A stretch of DNA of 64,000 nucleotides from positions 3,782,001 to 3,846,000 of the forward strand of contig NZ_CP132957.1 of NCBI RefSeq assembly GCF_030863805.1. The letters run 5' to 3'. The notes beneath the pieces were generated by a model. The model was not told where the DNA came from, ran no database searches, and saw nothing but the letters and a program-made list of their open reading frames with translations. The position numbers and the translations under genes were made by a program. Shown piece by piece: positions 58,572 to 64,000 of the stretch (its first letter is position 1; each line of letters begins with the position of its first letter). The DNA comes from Kineothrix sp. MB12-C1 (GTDB taxonomy: Bacteria > Bacillota > Clostridia > Lachnospirales > Lachnospiraceae).

Positions 58572-59372
58572 ATGCGATTATGTAGTATAGCCAGCGGAAG
58601 TAGCGGAAACTGCATTTATGTGGGTTCTGATACTACACATCTGTTGGTGGATGTGGGAATCAGCGGCAAAAGAACAAAGGAAGGGTTGGAGAATCTTGGA
58701 GTAAAGCCGGAAGAAATCGATGGTATTTTTATTACCCATGAGCACAACGATCATATTAGCGGCCTCGGAGTTATGGCAAGAAAATATGGGATTCCTATTT
58801 ACGGGACGAGAGGAACTCTGCAGGCAATTAAGAATACTTCATCGGTAGGCTCAATTGATACGGCATTATTCCAGGAAATTGAGGCGGATAATAAGGTTAC
58901 GGTAAAGGATATCGTGTTGAATCCTATGAGTATTTCCCATGATGCCGCGCAGCCCGTGGCGTACCGTGTTTGTCATGGCAAACAAAAACTCGGTATTATT
59001 ACGGATCTGGGATGTTATAACGATTATACGGTAGAATGTCTGCGGGGAATGAATGTTCTTCTGATGGAAGCGAACCACGATGTGAATATGCTTCAGGTAG
59101 GGCCTTATCCCTATTATTTGAAAAAGAGAATATTAGGAGATAGAGGCCATCTGTCCAACGAACTTTGCGGAAGGCTTTTGAGCAGGGTTTTACATGATGA
59201 TATGCAGAAGGTGATTCTTGGCCATCTGAGTAAAGAAAATAATCTGCCGGAGCTTGCCTATGAGGCGGTAAGGGTAGAACTTACTATGTCGGATAGCGGA
59301 TACAAAGTTGGTGATTTCCCGATACAAGTAGCGAATAGAAGCGAAATATCGGAGTTAATAGAGATTGCATAA
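58572..59372 (+). CDS. MBL-fold hydrolase, WalJ/YycJ-like
   Basis: A 266-residue metallo-beta-lactamase-fold protein. The metal site is THEHNDHISGL, with further ligands in SHDAAQPVAYR and EANHD. ITDLGCYNDYT and GHLSKENN near the C-terminus match the YycJ/WalJ group, proposed to be an exonuclease linked to replication in Gram-positives. GGAG precedes ATG 58572. It follows the FtsA-like gene by 39 nt and precedes the ACT gene by 18 nt. Confidence 0.88.
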   Translation: MRLCSIASGSSGNCIYVGSDTTHLLVDVGISGKRTKEGLENLGVKPEEIDGIFITHEHNDHISGLGVMARKYGIPIYGTRGTLQAIKNTSSVGSIDTALFQEIEADNKVTVKDIVLNPMSISHDAAQPVAYRVCHGKQKLGIITDLGCYNDYTVECLRGMNVLLMEANHDVNMLQVGPYPYYLKKRILGDRGHLSNELCGRLLSRVLHDDMQKVILGHLSKENNLPELAYEAVRVELTMSDSGYKVGDFPIQVANRSEISELIEIA

Positions 59373-59390
59373 CTAAGAGGAGGGAAAGTA

Positions 59391-59663
59391 ATGAAAAAGA
59401 CAATTATTACAGTAGTGGGAAAGGATACGGTAGGTATCATCGCGAAAGTCTGCACTTATCTTGCGGAGAATGAGATTAATATTCTGGATATCTCCCAGAC
59501 AATCGTACAAGGGTATTTCAATATGATGATGATTGTGGATACCAATGAAACGAAAAAGTATTTTGGAGATATTGTAGACGATTTGGGTTCATTGGGTGAA
59601 GAAATCGGTGTTATTATTAAGTGCCAGAAGGAAGAGATTTTTGACCAGATGCACAGAATATAG
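59391..59663 (+). CDS. ACT domain protein (UPF0237)
   Basis: A 90-residue protein that is a single ACT domain, a ligand-binding fold usually for amino acids. TIITVVGKDTVGIIAKVCTYL (split TIITVVGKDTVG / IIAKVCTYL) and EINILDISQTIVQGYFNMMM, the latter here split after ISQ, are typical. AGAGGAGGG precedes ATG 59391. It stands 19 nt before the UPF0210 gene, and the two occur as neighbours in many Firmicutes and archaea, suggesting that it regulates or binds that protein. Confidence 0.93.
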   Translation: MKKTIITVVGKDTVGIIAKVCTYLAENEINILDISQTIVQGYFNMMMIVDTNETKKYFGDIVDDLGSLGEEIGVIIKCQKEEIFDQMHRI

Positions 59664-59682
59664 AAGAAAGCGGGAGTGACCT

Positions 59683-61047
59683 ATGATTAATATATTTGAA
59701 GTTGCAGAAACAAACCAAATGATAGAGAAAGAAAACCTGGATGTTAGAACGATTACTCTAGGTATCAGCCTGCTCGATTGTATCGATGCTGATTTGGAGA
59801 AGCTGAATCAGAAGATTTATGATAAGATTTATGATGCGGCAAAAGATTTAGTGAAAACAGGGGAAGAGATTTCAAGAGAGTTTAGCATTCCGATTGTGAA
59901 TAAAAGAATTTCGGTAACCCCAATTGCGCTGATCGGCGGTGCTGCATGTAAGACGGCAGAGGACTTTGCGACAATTGCGAAGACGTTGGATCGTGTAGCC
60001 CATCAAGTGGGTGTTAATTTTATCGGCGGTTATTCCGCTCAGGTTTCCAAAGGAATGACCCCGGCAGATAAGTTGTTGATCGAATCGATTCCCCTCGCTC
60101 TATCCACGACGGAGAGGGTATGCAGTTCTGTGAACTTAGGTTCTACTAAGACAGGAATCAACATGGATGCTGTGAAGTTAATGGGAGAGATTATTCTTAA
60201 GACGGCGGAACATACAAAGGATAGAGACTCCCTTGGCTGCGCGAAACTTGTAGTATTCTGCAATGCGCCGGATGATAATCCGTTTATGGCAGGAGCCTTT
60301 CATGGAGTGACTGAGGCGGATAAGATCATTAATGTAGGTGTCAGCGGACCGGGAGTGGTGAAGACGGCACTGAGCAAGGTACGGGGAGAGAACTTTGAGG
60401 TGCTTTGCGAGACAATTAAAAAGACAGCCTTCAAGGTAACACGTGTAGGACAGCTTGTAGCCCAGGAAGCTTCGAAGCGCCTCAATGTGCCTTTTGGTAT
60501 TGTCGATTTATCCTTAGCGCCCACTCCGGCAATCGGAGACAGCGTAGCGGAGATCCTCTGTGAGATAGGTTTGGAATATGCAGGAGCGCCGGGAACGACG
60601 GCAGCGCTCGCACTTTTAAACGATCAAGTGAAAAAGGGCGGTGTTATGGCATCTTCTTATGTAGGCGGATTGAGCGGAGCTTTTATACCGGTCAGTGAAG
60701 ACCAGGGGATGATCGATGCCGTAATAGCAGGAGCACTCACCTTGGAGAAGCTGGAAGCAATGACTTGCGTATGCTCTGTAGGATTGGATATGATTGCCAT
60801 TCCCGGCGATACGAAAGCAACGACAATTTCCGGTATTATTGCGGATGAAATGGCAATCGGTATGATTAATCAGAAGACGACGGCAGTAAGACTGATTCCT
60901 GTTATAGGGAAAGGAGTAGGGGAAACTGTAGAATTCGGAGGATTATTAGGATATGCCCCCATTATGCCCGTGAATCCTTTTTCTTGTGATGACTTCATTA
61001 ATAGAGGAGGAAGAATTCCGGCTCCTATTCATAGCTTCAAGAATTAG
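59683..61047 (+). CDS. UPF0210 (PFL family) protein
   Basis: A 454-residue protein of the DUF711/UPF0210 family, distantly similar to pyruvate formate-lyase folds. [13 protein letters not shown] at the N-terminus, [14 protein letters not shown], and the C-terminal [21 protein letters not shown] are family signatures. The biochemical role is not established. Paired with the ACT-domain gene upstream. AGCGGGAGTGACCT lies before ATG 59683. Confidence 0.93.
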   Translation: MINIFEVAETNQMIEKENLDVRTITLGISLLDCIDADLEKLNQKIYDKIYDAAKDLVKTGEEISREFSIPIVNKRISVTPIALIGGAACKTAEDFATIAKTLDRVAHQVGVNFIGGYSAQVSKGMTPADKLLIESIPLALSTTERVCSSVNLGSTKTGINMDAVKLMGEIILKTAEHTKDRDSLGCAKLVVFCNAPDDNPFMAGAFHGVTEADKIINVGVSGPGVVKTALSKVRGENFEVLCETIKKTAFKVTRVGQLVAQEASKRLNVPFGIVDLSLAPTPAIGDSVAEILCEIGLEYAGAPGTTAALALLNDQVKKGGVMASSYVGGLSGAFIPVSEDQGMIDAVIAGALTLEKLEAMTCVCSVGLDMIAIPGDTKATTISGIIADEMAIGMINQKTTAVRLIPVIGKGVGETVEFGGLLGYAPIMPVNPFSCDDFINRGGRIPAPIHSFKN

Positions 61048-61156
61048 TAGAAAAGTAGAAAATAATCTTTTAAAGTTGATGAAAAAAGACATTGGTATAT
61101 GATTTCCGGAAAATTACAGTGTAACTATAAAGGATGCTTGGCAATAGGGGAATTTC

Positions 61157-61573
61157 ATGAAAGAAAACAAAAGAATAATTTATATTTTATTTATTATTAT
61201 ATTTATTTTTCTTACTATAACTATACTTTATGTGAAAAAGAATATGCGGATATATCATAATCAAGAAGTTTATATTTATGATGTAAATGAGTCGGAAATA
61301 CATGTGAAAGGCTTTCCGACGAATACCGGAAGTTTTAGTAAGTCTTATATTATCAAAAATACAGATTCGCTCAAAATATTGGACCAGGCAGGGACGAGCA
61401 TTAGTTTTGAAACTTTAAATCCGGGGAATATTTTTATTTTTGATTATAAGGGTATAGGAGCACCAAGGGCGAACGTGTATTTAAATAAAGGAATATATAA
61501 TGTCCGATTAAGTGATGAAATATTTAATAATAAGTTCTGGAATGTCAATTTTGAAGATGAGAAAGCGGAATGA
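61157..61573 (+). CDS. membrane-anchored protein, unknown function
   Basis: A 138-residue protein with one N-terminal membrane helix (about 7-26, IIYILFIIIFIFLTITILYV, split IIYILFIIIFIFL / TITILYV) and a beta-rich extracytoplasmic domain. I do not recognise the family. ATAGGGGAA precedes ATG 61157. It is probably a single gene, with a terminator after it. Confidence 0.55.
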   Translation: MKENKRIIYILFIIIFIFLTITILYVKKNMRIYHNQEVYIYDVNESEIHVKGFPTNTGSFSKSYIIKNTDSLKILDQAGTSISFETLNPGNIFIFDYKGIGAPRANVYLNKGIYNVRLSDEIFNNKFWNVNFEDEKAE

Positions 61574-61614
61574 TTCGTGTGGGAATTACAGTAATAAAAT
61601 ATTTCGATACAGAT

Positions 61615-61652
61615 CCCTATTTCAATTTTTAGTGAATATGAAGTAGGGGCTT
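61615..61652 (+). terminator. intrinsic terminator candidate
   Basis: CCCTATTTC (61615-61623) pairs with GAAGTAGGG (61640-61648) with one G-U; CTTTCTTAT follows. Confidence 0.55.
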
Positions 61653-61686
61653 TCTTATAATTCAGAAATTATTAAGAAGTGCCACA

Positions 61687-61715
61687 TTGTACTAATACTT
61701 ATCCTATGTTATCCT
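61687..61715 (+). promoter_or_regulatory. promoter of the solute-binding lipoprotein
   Basis: TTGTAC (61687-61692), 17-bp spacer, TATCCT (61710-61715). TTATCCTAT occurs twice in tandem (about 61700-61718), overlapping the minus-10 region. Confidence 0.45.
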
Positions 61716-61790
61716 ATATATAGTATTTTTTTGAATGAGGTGGGTGTAGGTTGTGGTTACGACCAATAGTTAAAGGGAGACATGAAAGAT

Positions 61791-64000
61791 ATGAAAAAAT
61801 CAGTTTTAAAGAAAATGTTAATAGCGGTCACTGCAGCTTTGGCTTGTATGCAGTTGGCGGCATGCGGTGGCAGTAAAGGGAATACGACAGCGCAGAAGGA
61901 ATTCGTGTATGTGCCGGAATATCAGAATATCGATAGCGGCAATAGCAGTATAGATGCTGTAAATGTCATAGGCAATACAATCTATTATCTTGCATACGAA
62001 TATGATGAAGTGAAGCAGACGTCCACTTCTTATTTGTGTGCATTGGAGATAGGAGCAAAAGAGCCTGTGAAGACGGCGCTTGATTTCGGGGATAATGCCA
62101 CTGTTATGAGAATGACGGCGAATGCAGACGGTACCCTGCAAGCACTTATCAATACTTATGTGTATGAAGAAGGAGCCTCCATTGGCGGAGAAGAGATAGA
62201 AGCATTGGATGGAGAAGAGGGTTTGGCTGAGGCTGAAGATGCGAGCGAAGCCGTGGAAGATAGCGAAGAAACGGAAGCGGTGGTTGAAGAAGGAACTGAG
62301 AGTGAGAATGATGAGGCTGCAGAAGTAGAAGCATCCAATTCAGTGACCATTATGGATGGCGGTACTACGATTGTTTCCGAAAGTAGTATGCCGGGAAACG
62401 CTTATGTGGATGATTATATGATGCCTACCTCTCAAAAGACGGAGATTTGTAAGATTTCTACGGATGGTACTATAATGTCCACCATGGATATTACCTCAGT
62501 CTTCGGAGATGAAGAGGTCTATTTCAATAATATGGAGACCGATAATGATGGAAATATCTATCTTGCGTATGATCAGGCAATATGGGTCATCGATCAGGAA
62601 GGTAATGAACTTTTCCAAGTCGAAATTGACAGCTGGGTGAATAATATGTTCGTCACAAAAGACGGAGTGGTAATGATTACCTATTACGGTCAGGAAAGCA
62701 TGGAAGTATGCCCTATCGATGTAGCGAAGAAAGGTCTTGGGGATGCTGTCAGCAGTATGATGGTTTCCCAGTATGGCAATTATATATTCGGCAGAAGTGT
62801 AGAAACAGATGTTTTATACAGCGTAGATAATATTTTGTACTCTTATAACATGGGAGATGCAGCACCTGTAGAAATATTGAATTGGATTGATTGTGATATT
62901 AACAGTAATGAACTTGTTGTATTCCATGCCCTTGATGATGGAAGAATTCTTACAATTAGTTCTTTTTGGGAGGAGGATACTTCTAATATCGAACTCACTT
63001 ATCTGACAAAGAAGAAGGGGTCAGAGGTGCCTGAGAAGAAAATTATGTCTTTGGCTACCATGTATCTCGATTACGAGATGAGAAAGCAAGTAATTGATTT
63101 TAATAAGAAAAGTCAGGAATATAGAATTGAAGTAAAGGAATATATGAGCGCTTCTAACGATTATGAAGCCGGATTGACGCAATTAAATACAGATATTATA
63201 AGCGGTAATGCTCCGGATATGGTGGATCTTTCCAACGGTTCCATGAAGCAATATATTGCAAAGGGTATTTTGGAGGATTTATCTCCTTTCCTTGAAAAAG
63301 ATGCTGAATTAAAACGTGAAGACTATTTGGAAAACGTGCTAAAAGCCTATGAAGTGGATGGGAAACTTTACGCAATACCTCCTTATTTTTACTTGCAGAC
63401 GGTAGTTGCGAAAACTGCCGATGTAGGCGAAAGAACGAGTATCTCTATGGCAGAGTTGATTGATATGGTAAAAAATCTGCCGGAAGGTACTGAGTTATAT
63501 GAATATGGAACGAAGAGCACGATTTTAATGTATAACACCATGATGAACATGGATGAATATGTAGATTGGTCTACCGGAGAGTGTAAGTTCAATGGAGAAG
63601 AATTTATTAATGCACTGGAATTTGCTAATTATTTCGACGAAAACTACAATTGGGATGAGGAGAGACCGAGCACACCTGAGCGTCTGCAGAATGGAACACT
63701 TCTCATGTTGAATACGGGTATTAGTGCAGTAACTGATTATCAGATGACAAAATTATTGTTTAAAGAGCCGATTACTTTTATCGGATTCCCTACGAGTAAG
63801 GAAAACGGTTCCTTCTTATCAGGAACAGGCGGTGTGCTTGGAATGAGTGCTAAGTCGAAGAATAAGGAAGGTGTATGGGAGTTTCTTCGCATCGCGATTA
63901 CGAAGGAATCGCAGGAGAAAAGCGATAATAGAGGAAGATGGGGATTCCCGATTATGAAATCGGCATTAGAGCTACAGTTTACTGAGGCGATGAAGGAAGA
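61791..64000 (+). CDS. large extracellular solute-binding lipoprotein, 3' end outside window
   Basis: An open frame of at least 736 residues that runs off the window end. Signal peptide with lipobox LAAC (MQLAACGG). Residues about 35-110 and 200-430 look like a beta-propeller-type region (repeated DGNIYLAYD, KDGVVMITYYGQE). Between them is a Glu/Ala/Ser-rich acidic linker (about 125-185). From about residue 430 there is an extracellular solute-binding domain: VIDFNKKSQEYRIEVKEY, GNAPDMVDLSN, GKLYAIPPYF. It is probably an ABC transporter sugar-binding protein with a sensory extension. ATG 61782 is an alternative start; AAAGGGAGA lies upstream. Confidence 0.8.
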   Translation, partial: MKKSVLKKMLIAVTAALACMQLAACGGSKGNTTAQKEFVYVPEYQNIDSGNSSIDAVNVIGNTIYYLAYEYDEVKQTSTSYLCALEIGAKEPVKTALDFGDNATVMRMTANADGTLQALINTYVYEEGASIGGEEIEALDGEEGLAEAEDASEAVEDSEETEAVVEEGTESENDEAAEVEASNSVTIMDGGTTIVSESSMPGNAYVDDYMMPTSQKTEICKISTDGTIMSTMDITSVFGDEEVYFNNMETDNDGNIYLAYDQAIWVIDQEGNELFQVEIDSWVNNMFVTKDGVVMITYYGQESMEVCPIDVAKKGLGDAVSSMMVSQYGNYIFGRSVETDVLYSVDNILYSYNMGDAAPVEILNWIDCDINSNELVVFHALDDGRILTISSFWEEDTSNIELTYLTKKKGSEVPEKKIMSLATMYLDYEMRKQVIDFNKKSQEYRIEVKEYMSASNDYEAGLTQLNTDIISGNAPDMVDLSNGSMKQYIAKGILEDLSPFLEKDAELKREDYLENVLKAYEVDGKLYAIPPYFYLQTVVAKTADVGERTSISMAELIDMVKNLPEGTELYEYGTKSTILMYNTMMNMDEYVDWSTGECKFNGEEFINALEFANYFDENYNWDEERPSTPERLQNGTLLMLNTGISAVTDYQMTKLLFKEPITFIGFPTSKENGSFLSGTGGVLGMSAKSKNKEGVWEFLRIAITKESQEKSDNRGRWGFPIMKSALELQFTEAMKE

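Overview
The window comes from a low-GC Firmicute of the family Lachnospiraceae (Clostridium cluster XIVa-like). This rests on the 16S rRNA gene at 32686-34314, the tmRNA tag AEDNLAYAA, the clostridial Shine-Dalgarno sequences (AGGAGG-like), and gene families such as SmpB/RNase R, UPF0210/ACT and YtrA-type GntR regulators. It looks like a normal chromosomal segment with one rRNA operon. No phage, insertion sequence, CRISPR array or plasmid gene was seen.

Layout. (1) 1-5700: small accessory genes, several decayed: DUF5131 and EFR1-ferredoxin remnants, two GNAT acetyltransferases, an alpha/beta hydrolase, a two-repeat small protein, an aspartate-racemase family enzyme, a DUF1275 membrane protein, 3-methyladenine glycosylase I. 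(2) 5700-24800: a domain-permuted GH3 beta-glucosidase, a CDF metal exporter, gpmI, a deleted DUF554 gene, a GntR/ABC/permease operon, eno, secG, then rnr-smpB-ssrA (RNA quality control and trans-translation), a periplasmic-sensor diguanylate cyclase, and catalase on the minus strand. (3) 24800-32060: small membrane proteins, a DUF1905 remnant, a two-component system with an alpha-glucosidase gene between regulator and kinase, and a lipoprotein. (4) 32060-38405: rRNA operon in the order 16S-5S-tRNA-Ile-tRNA-Ala-23S, with two promoters, long processing stems and an about 105-nt structured insertion in helix 44 of 16S. (5) 38500-46900: cheV, a sirtuin-like protein, a charge-block membrane protein, hisH-hisF-ung, a TrmB-type regulator coupled to a diaminopimelate-decarboxylase-like enzyme, tRNA-Leu. 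(6) 47000-52700: an N-acetylglucosamine PTS and catabolic cluster (BglG/LicT antiterminator with its RNA target, IIA, HPr-like, IIBC, nagB, nagA). Its IIA gene is broken by a 4-bp tandem duplication. (7) 52800-64000: an orphan zinc-finger membrane protein, polA-coaE, an FtsA-like ATPase, a WalJ-like hydrolase, the ACT/UPF0210 pair, and a large solute-binding lipoprotein that runs off the window end.

The most noteworthy observations are the 16S helix-44 insertion, the 5S gene placed ahead of 23S, the single-step frameshift in the PTS IIA gene beside an HPr paralogue with Lys at position 46, and a family of short palindromic intergenic repeats. No clearly undescribed multi-gene system was identified; family names come from recognition of motifs, not from database searches.
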